A stretch of DNA of 64,000 bases, from NCBI RefSeq assembly GCF_000495795.1, contig NZ_AWGD01000031.1, positions 1 to 64,000 on the forward strand. Reading direction: 5' to 3'. Below, piece after piece: positions 1-8,870 of the stretch. Made by a program: the position numbers and the translations under genes. The first letter of the stretch is position 1. Each line of letters opens with the position of its first letter. Under the pieces are notes generated by a model, which ran no database searches, was not told the origin of the DNA, and saw only the letters and a list, made by a program, of their open reading frames with translations. This stretch comes from Asticcacaulis sp. AC460. GTDB taxonomy: Bacteria > Pseudomonadota > Alphaproteobacteria > Caulobacterales > Caulobacteraceae.

Positions 1-1116
1 GGTGGCGGTGGCGACACGGCCCGCAGCGAGCCCCAGCAACGTAACGATCCCCCGCCGCAACGCAGCGATGGTGGTAACCGCGGCGGCGGCAATCCCACGG
101 GCTGGAGCGGGCCGCGCGGCGCCGGCGCAGGCCAACGGCCTGCCCTCGGCAATGCCGGCGAAAACCGCGGTGGCAACCGTGGTGGCGGCGGCGGCAATGG
201 TGGCGGCTGGCAGGGACGCGACCGCGACAACAATGGTGGCGGCCAGGGCGGTAATGGCGGTGGACGTCCCGAGGGACCGATCAACCGTCCGAACACTCCG
301 GATAACAACGGTGGTGGCCGCCCCGGCGGCAATGGCGGCGGCTGGCAGGGTCGCGACCGCGACAATAACGGCGGCGGCCGGCGCCCGGATGGTCCGGTGA
401 ACCGCCCGCATACGCCGGACAACAATGGTGGCGGTGGCAATGGTGGTGGCTGGCAGGGCCGTGACCGCGACAACAATGGCGGCGGCGGCACGCGCCCCGG
501 CGGCAATGGTGGTGGTGGCGGAAACGGCGGCTGGCAAGGTCGTGACCGCGATCGCGACAACAACAATGGTGGCGGCCGCGGTGGTAATGGCGGCGGCTGG
601 CAGGGCCGCGATCGTGACCGCGACAACAACGGTGGCGGCCGTCCCGGCGGCAATGGTGGCTGGCAAGGCCGCGATCGCGACCATGACGGCAATCGTGGTG
701 GCAACCGTGGCGGCTGGCAAGGCCGTGACAACAACCGTGGCGGCTGGGACAACGACCGCGGCCGCAATCACGGTGGTGGCGACCGCCAGAACTGGCGCCG
801 CCAGGGTGGCGACTGGAAGCACCGTCACAACTGGCGCAACGACAGCCGCTGGCACGGCTATAGCGGCGTGCGCTGGGGCTTCTATTTCGCCCCGTCCTAC
901 GGCTACTACAGCGTGCCGTCGTCCTATTATGGCCGCCGGTTCTACACCGGCGACTATCTGCCGGACTTCTTCCTGCGCTACCGCATCAGCGATCCGGACT
1001 ATTACGGCCTGCCCTGGCCGCCGGCCGGTTGCGCCTGGTACTGGGTCGGTCAGGATGCGCTGCTGGTCGACACCTATAATGGTGAGATCATCGACGCGGT
1101 CTATAACCTCTATTAA
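1..1116 (+). CDS. RcnB-domain exported protein with Gly-rich WQGRDRD repeats (5' end outside window)
   Basis: The frame is open from base 1, so the N-terminus, presumably a signal peptide, lies upstream. About 250 residues are low complexity: seven copies of a unit GGWQGRDRD followed by Asn/Gly runs (about 205-735), with two longer units carrying INRPNTPD and VNRPHTPD. The last 90 residues change to Tyr-rich sequence and end in a block (RISDPDYYGLPWPP, then WYWVGQDALLVD, IIDAVYNLY) typical of RcnB/PF11776, a family first tied to nickel/cobalt homeostasis but widespread as envelope proteins of unknown role. Asp, Arg and Asn in the repeats could bind metal or polyanions; this is inference. A strong terminator follows. 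An internal ATG at 397 is not the real start. Confidence 0.8.
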   Translation, partial: GGGGDTARSEPQQRNDPPPQRSDGGNRGGGNPTGWSGPRGAGAGQRPALGNAGENRGGNRGGGGGNGGGWQGRDRDNNGGGQGGNGGGRPEGPINRPNTPDNNGGGRPGGNGGGWQGRDRDNNGGGRRPDGPVNRPHTPDNNGGGGNGGGWQGRDRDNNGGGGTRPGGNGGGGGNGGWQGRDRDRDNNNGGGRGGNGGGWQGRDRDRDNNGGGRPGGNGGWQGRDRDHDGNRGGNRGGWQGRDNNRGGWDNDRGRNHGGGDRQNWRRQGGDWKHRHNWRNDSRWHGYSGVRWGFYFAPSYGYYSVPSSYYGRRFYTGDYLPDFFLRYRISDPDYYGLPWPPAGCAWYWVGQDALLVDTYNGEIIDAVYNLY

Positions 1117-1138
1117 GCGGTTAACTATCACCACAGAG

Positions 1139-1172
1139 CCCCCGAAACCCATGGTTTCGGGGGTTTTTCTTT
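1139..1172 (+). terminator. Rho-independent terminator after the RcnB-like gene
   Basis: Perfect 11-bp stem CCCCCGAAACC / GGTTTCGGGGG (1139-1149 with 1153-1163), 3-base loop, followed by TTTTTCTTT. It lies 23 bases after the stop codon. Confidence 0.9.
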
Positions 1173-1306
1173 GCCCGGACTCTTATTTCGAAACGGCGTT
1201 CTCCTTATCGGCTCCTGATGTTTGCACCACATTTCCGCCCGCTTGGACGCCAAGACTCTCGCACGTAACCGCAACAAGGGTTGCTCAGATCTTGTGAGAG
1301 ACGAAC

Positions 1307-1831
1307 ATGAAAACCTCCATGAATGTAGCCTGTGTACTTGCGTTAGGTCTTGCCATCGCGCCCGCCATGGCCAGCGCTCAGCTCCTTGGCGGCGCTGTCG
1401 GTGGCGGGGGTAATGTCGGTGGCGACATCGGCGGTCTGCGTGGCGCCGGCAGCGTCGGCGGCGATATCAGCGGCCGCGTCGACAGCGACCTTTATGGCCG
1501 CACCAGCGACAGCCTGCGCCGCGACACCGATACGCTTCGCCGTCAGGGCCGCGACACGGTCGACGATGCCCGCCGCTCGGCGGACGCCGATGTCTATGCC
1601 GAAGCCCGCGGCGATACCCGCACCCGCCGCAACCGTGCCTATATCGATGCCGAAGCCAATGCCGGCGCCTCGGCCGACGTCAATGTCGACGCCCGCGGCA
1701 CCGTTGATAACGGCCGCGCCATCGTCCGCCAGGGCGTGCGCACCGGCCGCAATGCGGTCGACAGCGCTGCCTCATCCGATGTCGATGTGTCCGCCCAAGC
1801 CCGTGGCGGCGCGTCGGTAGACGCCGAGTAA
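1307..1831 (+). CDS. Exported Gly/Asp/Arg-rich repetitive protein, unknown function
   Basis: 174 residues. A signal peptide is clear at the N-terminus (basic MKTSMN start, hydrophobic VLALGLAIAPAMA, ASAQ cleavage site). The mature part starts with Gly-rich repeats (GGAVGGGGNVGGDIGG) and continues as charged low-complexity sequence with recurring VDARG, DVNVDARG and DADVYAEARG units, suggesting an extended or amyloid-like envelope protein. No catalytic motif is visible. It sits between the RcnB-like gene and another small exported protein on the same strand, a cluster of envelope proteins. Function unknown. Confidence 0.7.
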   Translation: MKTSMNVACVLALGLAIAPAMASAQLLGGAVGGGGNVGGDIGGLRGAGSVGGDISGRVDSDLYGRTSDSLRRDTDTLRRQGRDTVDDARRSADADVYAEARGDTRTRRNRAYIDAEANAGASADVNVDARGTVDNGRAIVRQGVRTGRNAVDSAASSDVDVSAQARGGASVDAE

Positions 1832-1883
1832 CTGAGCCGGCGCCCGGGAAACCGGGCGCTGACGCTTTGAGGAGTAACAGATT

Positions 1884-2243
1884 ATGAAAGCCTTTATCGT
1901 CCTGCCCGCCGCCATCCTGGCCATGGGCTTCGTCACCATCCCTGTCGCCGCCCAGGAGGCGCCGGTTGTCGCCAAGTCGTCGCCGCCGGCGGAAGGTTCC
2001 GCCGAACAGGCCGCCCAGCATCAGCGCGAGCATGAACGCGCCATCGCCGCCGGTGATCACGCCAACGATCCGCTGAACCCGACCAGTTCCAACTTCCTCA
2101 ACCGTCGTGAACTGGAACGCGTCCAGTCACTGGGCAGCGGCCTTAGCTATGTCTATCCGGAGGACACCGTTCCCGCCGAAGCCCCGCCGCCGGACACCAC
2201 CGTGAGCGAGGAACCGCTCAGCCCGGACAGCCCTGTTCAATAA
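1884..2243 (+). CDS. Small exported protein, unknown function
   Basis: 119 residues. The start is supported by AGGAG at 1870-1874 ahead of the ATG. The signal peptide (MKAFIVLPAAILAMGFVTIPVAAQ) is followed by a hydrophilic Glu/Pro/Ser-rich chain with a short central block (NPTSSNFLNRRELERVQSLG) and a Pro-rich acidic tail. No cysteines and no known domain recognised. A terminator follows directly. It probably acts in the periplasm; nothing more can be assigned. Confidence 0.7.
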   Translation: MKAFIVLPAAILAMGFVTIPVAAQEAPVVAKSSPPAEGSAEQAAQHQREHERAIAAGDHANDPLNPTSSNFLNRRELERVQSLGSGLSYVYPEDTVPAEAPPPDTTVSEEPLSPDSPVQ

Positions 2244-2244
2244 G

Positions 2245-2272
2245 AAAAGCCCCGGTTTTCGCCGGGGCTTTT
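2245..2272. terminator. Bidirectional terminator between convergent genes
   Basis: Stem AAAAGCCCCGG / CCGGGGCTTTT (2245-2255 with 2262-2272), 6-base loop. A T tract on each strand serves the small exported protein gene and the convergent ABC permease gene. Confidence 0.9.
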
Positions 2273-2273
2273 G

Positions 2274-3659
2274 CTATGCGTCGTTCGACTTGCGTGTCGC
2301 GATCCGGGCGATGGCGCCCCAGGTCAGCTTACCGCCGGTCAGCGCTCCCTGTTTGAAGGCGCGGCGGCCAATGGCGATCATGATGAAGGCCGCCGCCAGC
2401 ATACCGCCCAGGGTCAGGGCGATTTCCCATGCCGGGAGCGGCTCGCTGAGGCGCAGCGGCATCAGGAAGGGCGTAAAGATCGGCACCCACGACAGCCACT
2501 GGATGATCGGAGCGCTGGGGGCGCCGATGGCCGCCTGCATGCACAGCATGGGGACCATCAGCACGATCATCAGCGGGCCCATGATGGCCTGGGCGTCCTT
2601 TTGCGTCTCGCAGAAGGCGCCGATGGCGGCGAAGGTGACACCAAACATCAAATAGCCGCCGACGAAATAGGTCAACAGCAGAACGACATAGGCCGGGGTG
2701 AAGATGCCCGCCAGGCCATGTTGCAGGGTCTGGGCGATGTCGGGCGGCATGAAGCTGGCGCCCTGGCTGACCAGGGCGAAGATGGCCGTACCCCAGATCA
2801 GGCCAACGGTGGACAGCACCGCCGCCACGCCCAGCACCTTGCCGATCAGCAGGCTTTCGGTCGAGGCCGAGGCCAGGAGAACTTCCAGCACCTTGCTGGC
2901 CTTTTCCTCGATCACCCCGCCCAGCAGGATCATCGACGATGAAAAGATGGTGAACCAGGTCAGGAAACCAAGCGCGATGCCGACAACGCGCGGGCCGTGG
3001 TCGCGCAGGCCGGCGGCGAGGAAATCTTCCTCCTCCCCCGGTGCGCCATCGGCCGGCGTCAGGCTGACGATCTCGGCGCGGGCCGCGCGCATGTCCTCCG
3101 CGACCTTGGGGTCGATGCCGTTCCGGCCGGCCACCTTCATATATTGCAGGCCGTGCAGGTCCCAATAGAGCTTGTCTTCCAGGTGTTTGCGCTGATCCGG
3201 CTGCGACCAGATACGGAAATGCAGTTTATCGCCGTCGTCGCTGACCACGACGATCGTCGTGGCCTGGGCATCGGGGGTTGCCAGCAAAGCCGGTATGCGG
3301 GTTTCGGCGGCGGCGACCGTCATCGACCTGTCCAAGCCCTGCGGCAGCGGCACCAGCTTGATGCGTTCCTTATCGAACGCGGCGTTTGCGGCGTTCTGGA
3401 GCGCCGCATCGCGGCCCTGAGCTTCCTGTGGGGCAGCGACTCGTTCAATCAGGCGGCGCAGCGGCTTTTCAACATCGGCGCCGGTGAGGTCGAGAATGGC
3501 GACATTCATCACTTCGACGGGGGCCGAGGTGCGGATGAGCATCGGCACGGCGATGATCAGGGTGAAGATCAGCGGCGCGGTCACGATCGACAACCAGAAG
3601 CCGACCGTGCGGACAAAGGCGAGATATTCTCGGCGGGCGATCAGCAGGGTTTTACGCAT
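2274..3659 (-). CDS. ABC-2 type transporter permease (NatB-like)
   Basis: 461 residues. A transmembrane segment lies at about residues 18-43 (GFWLSIVTAPLIFTLIIAV), then a large extracytoplasmic domain of roughly 190 residues, then a C-terminal block of five or six hydrophobic helices (about 225-440) ending in a basic tail. This is the architecture of ABC-2 permeases of the NatB/YhaP type, which export sodium, peptides or drugs with a separate ATPase. The start overlaps the end of the ATPase gene by 8 bases, so the two are translationally coupled. The substrate cannot be read from the sequence. Confidence 0.88.
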   Translation of the reverse strand: MRKTLLIARREYLAFVRTVGFWLSIVTAPLIFTLIIAVPMLIRTSAPVEVMNVAILDLTGADVEKPLRRLIERVAAPQEAQGRDAALQNAANAAFDKERIKLVPLPQGLDRSMTVAAAETRIPALLATPDAQATTIVVVSDDGDKLHFRIWSQPDQRKHLEDKLYWDLHGLQYMKVAGRNGIDPKVAEDMRAARAEIVSLTPADGAPGEEEDFLAAGLRDHGPRVVGIALGFLTWFTIFSSSMILLGGVIEEKASKVLEVLLASASTESLLIGKVLGVAAVLSTVGLIWGTAIFALVSQGASFMPPDIAQTLQHGLAGIFTPAYVVLLLTYFVGGYLMFGVTFAAIGAFCETQKDAQAIMGPLMIVLMVPMLCMQAAIGAPSAPIIQWLSWVPIFTPFLMPLRLSEPLPAWEIALTLGGMLAAAFIMIAIGRRAFKQGALTGGKLTWGAIARIATRKSNDA

Positions 3660-4578
3660 GTTCGGCCCCCGTCAGGACAATGAAGGCGTCGTGCAGGCTG
3701 GGTTCGCGCGCTTCGAAGCGGCGGACGTCCAGGTTCTTCAGGAAGGCGGCCTTCAAGGCTTCGTGCGCTGACCTGCCAGCTTCCAGTTCGCAATGCCACA
3801 GGGCCACGCCCTCCTCGCTCAGGCCGGCTTCGGTGGCCGATTTGATGCCCGGCAGGGCCAGGATATCGGCCTGGCTGAGCGTCCCTTCCAGTTCCAGGAA
3901 GCGCGGTGCCGCGGCGCGTGCCTGTTTCAGGCTGCCTTCGAACACTTTGCGCCCCTTGGTCAGCATGACGACGTTCTGGCACAGCCGTTCGGCGTGCTGC
4001 ATGACGTGGGTGGAAAACAGCACGGTCGCCCCGCGTTTCGACAGGTCGCGGATAATGCTCTCCAGCCCCTGCTGGTTGACCGGATCCAGGCCGGAGAAAG
4101 GCTCGTCGAGAATCACCAGTTCGGGTTCGTGGACCAGGCAGGAGATAAGTTGCACCTTCTGCGACATGCCCTTGCTGAGCGACTGGATCGGGCTGTTGAT
4201 GAAGGCGCCCAGGCCTTGAGCCTCCAGCATCTCCTTGGCGCGGCGGCGGGCCACGGAGGCCTTGACGCCTTTGAGGCCGGCCAGGAAGACGATGACGTCA
4301 ATGGCCTTCATCTTGCGGTACAGGCCGCGTTCCTCGGGCAGGAAGCCGATGCGGTCCAGCGCGCGGTCGCCGTTACCGCCCAGGACCGTGATCTTGCCGG
4401 CCGAGGGTTGCGACAGGCCGAGGATCATCCGCACGGTCGAGGTCTTTCCGGCGCCATTAGGCCCCAGAAAGCCGCAGATCGTACCTTTTTTGACCTCGAA
4501 ACTGAGATCGTGCACCGCCTGAAAGCCGCCATAAGCCTTCGACACGCCGTCGAGACTCAAGGCCAGATCGCCCGCCAT
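3652..4578 (-). CDS. ABC transporter ATP-binding protein (NatA-like)
   Basis: 308 residues from the ATG at 4578, chosen because GAGGGGC precedes it and the family N-terminus (DLALSLDGVSKAYGG) begins there; a longer frame to 4665 adds unrelated sequence. Walker A is GPNGAGKT (39-46), the signature is LSKGMSQ, Walker B is LVILDEPFSGLDP and the H-loop is STHVM. The C-terminal 90 residues resemble the DUF4162 extension of NatA/YhaQ-type exporters. It powers the permease encoded next, with an 8-base overlap. The long leader (4579-4897) also faces the divergent Ser-rich protein gene. Confidence 0.92.
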   Translation of the reverse strand: MAGDLALSLDGVSKAYGGFQAVHDLSFEVKKGTICGFLGPNGAGKTSTVRMILGLSQPSAGKITVLGGNGDRALDRIGFLPEERGLYRKMKAIDVIVFLAGLKGVKASVARRRAKEMLEAQGLGAFINSPIQSLSKGMSQKVQLISCLVHEPELVILDEPFSGLDPVNQQGLESIIRDLSKRGATVLFSTHVMQHAERLCQNVVMLTKGRKVFEGSLKQARAAAPRFLELEGTLSQADILALPGIKSATEAGLSEEGVALWHCELEAGRSAHEALKAAFLKNLDVRRFEAREPSLHDAFIVLTGAEHA

Positions 4579-4897
4579 CAGATGCCCCTCTGTTATTATT
4601 GACCGGCAGCTTATACGGCTTGGCGGGGCTTTGGAAGACAATCCAAAAATATCGCAACGCACCAAATTTGCGCAATCGATTTCGAGATGACGAGGGCCAT
4701 ACTATTGAAATTTATGACGTTTTTACGAAAATAAATATCCGATACGGTTCCGCATTGCGACAAGAAAGCGCCGGTATTTGGCCACAAAACCCCAGCTTAA
4801 TCCGGCCCGACGTCATGGAAGGCAACTTCCGCGTCAGGCCGGCGCGCAGGTAAAGGCATCAGGGAGCGCGCAGGTACGACTTTTTTGAAACCGAAGC
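4579..4897. other. Divergent intergenic region, no gene seen
   Basis: 319 bases between the ABC ATPase and the Ser-rich protein gene. The middle (about 4630-4750) is AT-richer than its surroundings and should hold promoters for both directions. No convincing small ORF, tRNA or hairpin was found. Confidence 0.5.
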
Positions 4898-5239
4898 ATG
4901 AAGGATATCCCACTCATGACCTCCCTCCCCCGTATCGCCGCCGTTGCCGCTCTGGTCTCGGCTTTTGCCATCGCCCCGGTTCTGGTCAGCGCCCAGGATG
5001 CGACCACCACCACACCGCCCGTCGATCCGGCCGCCGCCACGGCTGAGTCGTCGTCGACCAGTTCGTCGTGGAGCGTGTCGACCAGCGACAGCGCCACGGC
5101 TTCAACCTCGGAAAGCGCCTCGTCGTCGTCTTCGTCCTCGACGGACGCCGCCACCGGCACGACCGCCGTGATCGAGGAATCGTCGTCGTCCTCGTCGTCG
5201 GAAAGCACGGCCACCGACGGGACAGCCCCCGCCCAATAA
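4898..5239 (+). CDS. Exported Ser/Thr-rich low-complexity protein
   Basis: 113 residues, or 107 if the ATG at 4916 is used (MTSLPRIAAV gives a more usual signal peptide). The signal peptide ends near VLVSAQ. The rest is almost entirely Ser, Thr, Ala, Asp and Glu, with runs of four or five serines from TCG repeats. It is probably a disordered periplasmic or surface protein of unknown function. TCG-triplet runs may be prone to slippage. A hairpin with a T tract follows. Confidence 0.6.
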   Translation: MKDIPLMTSLPRIAAVAALVSAFAIAPVLVSAQDATTTTPPVDPAAATAESSSTSSSWSVSTSDSATASTSESASSSSSSSTDAATGTTAVIEESSSSSSSESTATDGTAPAQ

Positions 5240-5263
5240 GCCGCCCCTCTCTTGCGGCCTAAG

Positions 5264-5294
5264 AACCCTCGTCCGGCCGGTGGGGGTTTTTCTT
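5264..5294 (+). terminator. Probable terminator
   Basis: AACCC (5264-5268) can pair with GGGTT (5284-5288) around an inner self-complementary CCGGCCGG; it is followed by a T-rich run. Weaker stem than its neighbours. Confidence 0.55.
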
Positions 5295-5399
5295 TGCCGG
5301 ATTCCACATAGCGGCGTTCGGGGTTCCGGCTGTCATATTTACGCGCAGGGACGTTAGGCTGGGCGGGTTGATGGGCGGGCTGTCCACAGGAGTTTTGCC

Positions 5400-5744
5400 A
5401 TGAAAATCGTAACCTTGACGGTTCTGGCGGCGTTTGCCGTCGCATCGGCCACCCCGGTTCTGGCCGCCAATACCAGCCAACGGGCCCGCGCCAGTGACGA
5501 TCTCAACCGGGCGCAGCTGAGCGAGTACAACCAGTTCGTGGAGACACGCCAGGCCAGCTACGCCACCACCACGCCCCAGGTCAGCTATGTGGAAGGTGAC
5601 GCCGAAGATACGCCGCGCGACATCTACGTCCTGGCGCCGCCGCGCGATGCCCAGGAAAACAGCCGCGAGCCGCAACAGAGCCCGCAATCGGCCGGTCAGC
5701 CGGCGATCGACACGCCGTATATCGCCGTGCAGCCGACGCAGTAA
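5400..5744 (+). CDS. Small exported protein, unknown function
   Basis: 114 residues, with ACAGGAG just before the ATG. Signal peptide MKIVTLTVLAAFAVASATPVLA, then a hydrophilic mature part with a short conserved-looking block (SDDLNRAQLSEYNQFVETRQ) and a Gln/Pro-rich tail. No cysteines, no known domain. It is a single-gene unit ending in a strong terminator. Function unknown. Confidence 0.68.
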   Translation: MKIVTLTVLAAFAVASATPVLAANTSQRARASDDLNRAQLSEYNQFVETRQASYATTTPQVSYVEGDAEDTPRDIYVLAPPRDAQENSREPQQSPQSAGQPAIDTPYIAVQPTQ

Positions 5745-5764
5745 CGCTGCCTGCGAAAACAAGA

Positions 5765-5799
5765 TAGCCGCCGTCAGGATCTGACGGCGGCTATTTTTT
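5765..5799. terminator. Strong terminator
   Basis: Perfect 13-bp stem TAGCCGCCGTCAG / CTGACGGCGGCTA (5765-5777 with 5781-5793), 3-base loop, then TTTTTT. It ends the small exported protein gene and probably also stops gatB transcription from the other strand. Confidence 0.92.
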
Positions 5800-5819
5800 C
5801 ATCGCAAGAGCAGTCGATT

Positions 5820-7310
5820 CTATTCGACGCCCAGCTTGGTCTTCAGCAGCGCATTGACCGTGGCCGGGTCGGCCTTGCCCTGGGTCGCGCGCATCACCTG
5901 GCCGACGAACCAGCCCAAGGCTTGAGGCTTCGTCTTGACCTCTGCGGCCTTGTCGGCGTTCGCGGCGATCAAGTCGTCGATCGCCTTCTCGATGGCGCCG
6001 GTGTCGTTGTCGGTTTTCAGGTCGTGCTTCTCGACGATCTCGGCGGGGGTGAGGATGCCCTTCTCTTCCCACATGTGCTCGAAGACCTGCTTGGCGATCT
6101 TCGACGAAATTACCTTGGTTTCGATCAATTCCACCAAATTGGAAATGTGTTCCGGCGGCAGCGGACTGTCGGCTATGTCCTGGCCCGTTTCGGCCAGGCG
6201 CGACAACAGGCCGTTGGTCACCCAGTTGGCCACCAGCTTGGCGTCACGGCCCTTGGCAGCCTGCTCGTAGTAATCGGCACGGGCCTGGTCCGAAATCAGC
6301 ACGCCGGCGTCGTAGGACGACAGACCGTACTGGCTGACGAAACGGGCCTTCTTGTCGTCGGGCAGTTCCACCAAGTGCTGACGAATTGCCTCGATCCACG
6401 CTTCCTCGATCTCCAGCGGCAACAGGTCAGGATCGGGGAAATACCTGTAATCGTGGGCTTCTTCCTTGGACCGCATAGAGCGGGTCTCGACCTTGTTGGC
6501 GTCGAACAGGCGGGTCTCCTGAACGATGGAACCGCCGTCTTCCAGGATCTCGATCTGACGGCGGGCTTCGAACTCGATGGCCTGCTGCATGAAGCGGAAC
6601 GAGTTGACGTTCTTGATCTCGCAGCGCGTACCCAGCTTCTCACCCGGGCGGCGGACCGAAACGTTGCAGTCGGCGCGCATATTGCCCTTTTCCATGTCAC
6701 CGTCGCACGTGCCGAGGTAGATCAGGATAGTTCTCAGTTTCTTGAAGTATGCCACGGCCTCGTCGGAGGAGCGCATGTCGGGCTTGGACACGATCTCCAT
6801 AAGAGCCGTGCCGGCACGGTTCAGGTCGACATAGGTGGCCGTCGGGTCGATGTCGTGGATCGACTTGCCGGCGTCCTGTTCCAGGTGCAGGCGTTCGATG
6901 CGCACGGTGATGGTGGCGTCGTCCAGTTCGACCAGGACCTCACCCTCGCCCACGATGGGGTGGAAGAGCTGCGAGATCTGATAGCCCTGCGGCAGGTCGG
7001 GATAGAAGTAGTTCTTGCGGTCGAAGCGCGAATGGCGATTGATCTGCGCCTTCAACCCCAGGCCGGTCTTGACTGCCTGCTCGACGCAGTAGCGGTTCAG
7101 CACGGGCAGCATGCCGGGCATGGCGGCGTCGACCAGGGACACCTGCTCATTGGGGCCGGCGCCGAAGCCGACTTTCGCGCCTGAAAACAGCTTGGTGTTG
7201 GACGCCACCTGGGCATGGACTTCCAGTCCGATGACGAGTTCCCACGGACCAGTGCGGCCCTGGATGAATTTCGAGGCGTCGGCGGGGCGGATATCAAGAT
7301 CGTTGGTCAT
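5820..7310 (-). CDS. gatB: Asp-tRNA(Asn)/Glu-tRNA(Gln) amidotransferase subunit B
   Basis: 496 residues, full length for GatB. It is the ATP-dependent kinase subunit of GatCAB, which converts misacylated Glu-tRNA(Gln) and Asp-tRNA(Asn) to the amidated forms. The family opening [12 protein letters not shown], the cradle-domain motifs [18 protein letters not shown] and [16 protein letters not shown], and the C-terminal YqeY-like domain ([13 protein letters not shown], then [18 protein letters not shown]) are visible. It lies about 8.8 kb from gatCA, so the three subunits are not one operon here. The AT-rich three-gene island sits immediately upstream on the same strand. Confidence 0.97.
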   Translation of the reverse strand: MTNDLDIRPADASKFIQGRTGPWELVIGLEVHAQVASNTKLFSGAKVGFGAGPNEQVSLVDAAMPGMLPVLNRYCVEQAVKTGLGLKAQINRHSRFDRKNYFYPDLPQGYQISQLFHPIVGEGEVLVELDDATITVRIERLHLEQDAGKSIHDIDPTATYVDLNRAGTALMEIVSKPDMRSSDEAVAYFKKLRTILIYLGTCDGDMEKGNMRADCNVSVRRPGEKLGTRCEIKNVNSFRFMQQAIEFEARRQIEILEDGGSIVQETRLFDANKVETRSMRSKEEAHDYRYFPDPDLLPLEIEEAWIEAIRQHLVELPDDKKARFVSQYGLSSYDAGVLISDQARADYYEQAAKGRDAKLVANWVTNGLLSRLAETGQDIADSPLPPEHISNLVELIETKVISSKIAKQVFEHMWEEKGILTPAEIVEKHDLKTDNDTGAIEKAIDDLIAANADKAAEVKTKPQALGWFVGQVMRATQGKADPATVNALLKTKLGVE

Positions 7311-7389
7311 GGGAGGGATATAGCCACCTCATAACACTCTGTAAATTCGCTAGAGGCTCACCATAAAATTTTTTGAACAGTGTCGGCTC

Positions 7390-8055
7390 TTAGCTCCCTT
7401 CAGACTCACCACGTACTTCGCCGCTTCCGAAAAATAACGACTTCACCTCTTTTCGAATTTTGTCCAACTTCCCCTCGCCATCTCCAGGACTTTTTGAAAC
7501 TCTAAGAATTATGATGGAAATAAATATGACAAAAAGAGCAACGGCATTCAAAGTTTCAATGTCAAAGTAAGTACTGAAGTAAATCATAGCCACATTATTG
7601 ACGACTAGGGCCAAAAATGCTATATAAACTAGTAAATTAAATGATCTCATGTGAAGTTTTAATGGCGAATAATTCATTTTATATTCAACGTGCTTACAAA
7701 TTTCCCAAATCGTCCACATAAAAAATATGACAAAATAAACGCCGGCGACATATTTAAAATCTTGATTATATAAAATTATGCTCACCATATATAGTGGAAG
7801 CAAAATAACCGTAATAAAAAACCTCAATCCCCCTTGAATCGGCCTACTTATAATTGATTTATGATACCCAAACCAACTAAGCAGTAAATTTACATACCCG
7901 ACAGAAACCACGGATAGCTCAAATAAAGAAGGAATTTTTCCCAATTTTACCCAAGCCACAAAAGTCTCATTAACAGCCGTTGCGATTACAACCGCAAACA
8001 TTGGATCAATAAATTGCCCCGTCGATGCATCAAATTGCTTGACATCATTAGTCAT
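7390..8055 (-). CDS. Polytopic membrane protein of AT-rich island, unknown function
   Basis: 221 residues. About five hydrophobic segments: MFAVVIATAV near the start, LSVVSVGYVNLLLSWFG, FFITVILLPLYMVSIIL, YVAGVYFVIFFMWTIW, then LLVYIAFLALVVNNVAMIYF and AVALFVIFISIIIL, followed by a charged cytoplasmic-looking tail rich in Lys and Gly. No family recognised. Its ATG overlaps the end of the methyltransferase gene by 8 bases, so the two are coupled and probably function together. Codon use is AT-rich, unlike its neighbours: 19 of 60 bases at 7741-7800 are G or C, against 39 of 60 at 5881-5940 in gatB. This suggests lateral transfer. Confidence 0.72.
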   Translation of the reverse strand: MTNDVKQFDASTGQFIDPMFAVVIATAVNETFVAWVKLGKIPSLFELSVVSVGYVNLLLSWFGYHKSIISRPIQGGLRFFITVILLPLYMVSIILYNQDFKYVAGVYFVIFFMWTIWEICKHVEYKMNYSPLKLHMRSFNLLVYIAFLALVVNNVAMIYFSTYFDIETLNAVALFVIFISIIILRVSKSPGDGEGKLDKIRKEVKSLFFGSGEVRGESEGS

Positions 8056-8785
8056 TCAGGTCGACCTTTTTGATAGCACATGCAAATACACTTCTTTCAT
8101 AAATATCCCCCCTAACATTATCTGAAAAAATTATTTGCCTAGAACAATAAGCTTGAAATAAATCGGACATAAATTTCAGGTACGAGTCCAGGCTAAAGTG
8201 CCTCTTTTGGATACTATTAACCGAGTCAAAACTTACATATCCAAAATCGTCTTCCCGAATAGCTCTTTGGCGATAATAAAGGTCGCGATCATCTAGATGA
8301 ATTTTTAAGAGCAACCCATTAGCTTTCAATAAACGATAGCACTCTCTTTTTAAAGATGACAATTTCTTTATATCGACAACATGACAAATAGCGTAAGAGT
8401 CTAATATCAGATCAAATGCACCGTCTTCAAATGGAACCCCGTTTAAGAAATCATGTTTAAAGTATTCAACATTAGTCGCCGAATCCATACCAGCCAGCTT
8501 GAGGCCCTCTTCGGAAAAATCGATTCCGACGACATGACACCCCATGCTCGCAAGATAATTTGCGTTCCGTCCATTTCCGCACCCGATATCCAAGACTCTT
8601 TTGCCAGAAAACTGCAAAACTTCACCTAACGAGACCAAAGCTTTTGCAGGGGCCCTCCTTCGGCTAGAAGGGATAGTATTCTCAGACCGATACTCGGCGT
8701 CCCACACGGCGGCGCCAGCATAATTTGTTTCAAATATAGGCAAAGCGCCAGCTAAAGGATCACTCATAATTTCGCTCGATATCAT
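8048..8785 (-). CDS. Class I SAM-dependent methyltransferase of AT-rich island
   Basis: 245 residues from the ATG at 8785, preceded by GGGAGG at good spacing; a GTG at 8821 would add 12 residues and has no such site. Motif I is VLDIGCGNGRNANYL, motif II is VVGIDFSEEGLKLA, followed by DLILDSYAICHVVD and the post-motif LLKANGLLLKIHL. The fold is Methyltransf_11/25-like. The C-terminal 90 residues (about 160-245) are less typical and may recognise the substrate, which is unknown. It is the middle gene of three on the minus strand, downstream of a P-loop kinase-like gene and coupled to a membrane protein gene. Confidence 0.85.
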   Translation of the reverse strand: MISSEIMSDPLAGALPIFETNYAGAAVWDAEYRSENTIPSSRRRAPAKALVSLGEVLQFSGKRVLDIGCGNGRNANYLASMGCHVVGIDFSEEGLKLAGMDSATNVEYFKHDFLNGVPFEDGAFDLILDSYAICHVVDIKKLSSLKRECYRLLKANGLLLKIHLDDRDLYYRQRAIREDDFGYVSFDSVNSIQKRHFSLDSYLKFMSDLFQAYCSRQIIFSDNVRGDIYERSVFACAIKKVDLND

Positions 8786-8870
8786 CGCAGCCCTCCCGTG
8801 AATGAGATACACTAATAACACCGCCTTCAGGATGCAAGGCCCATTGATTTTCCACCGAAGCGGGAACTAC

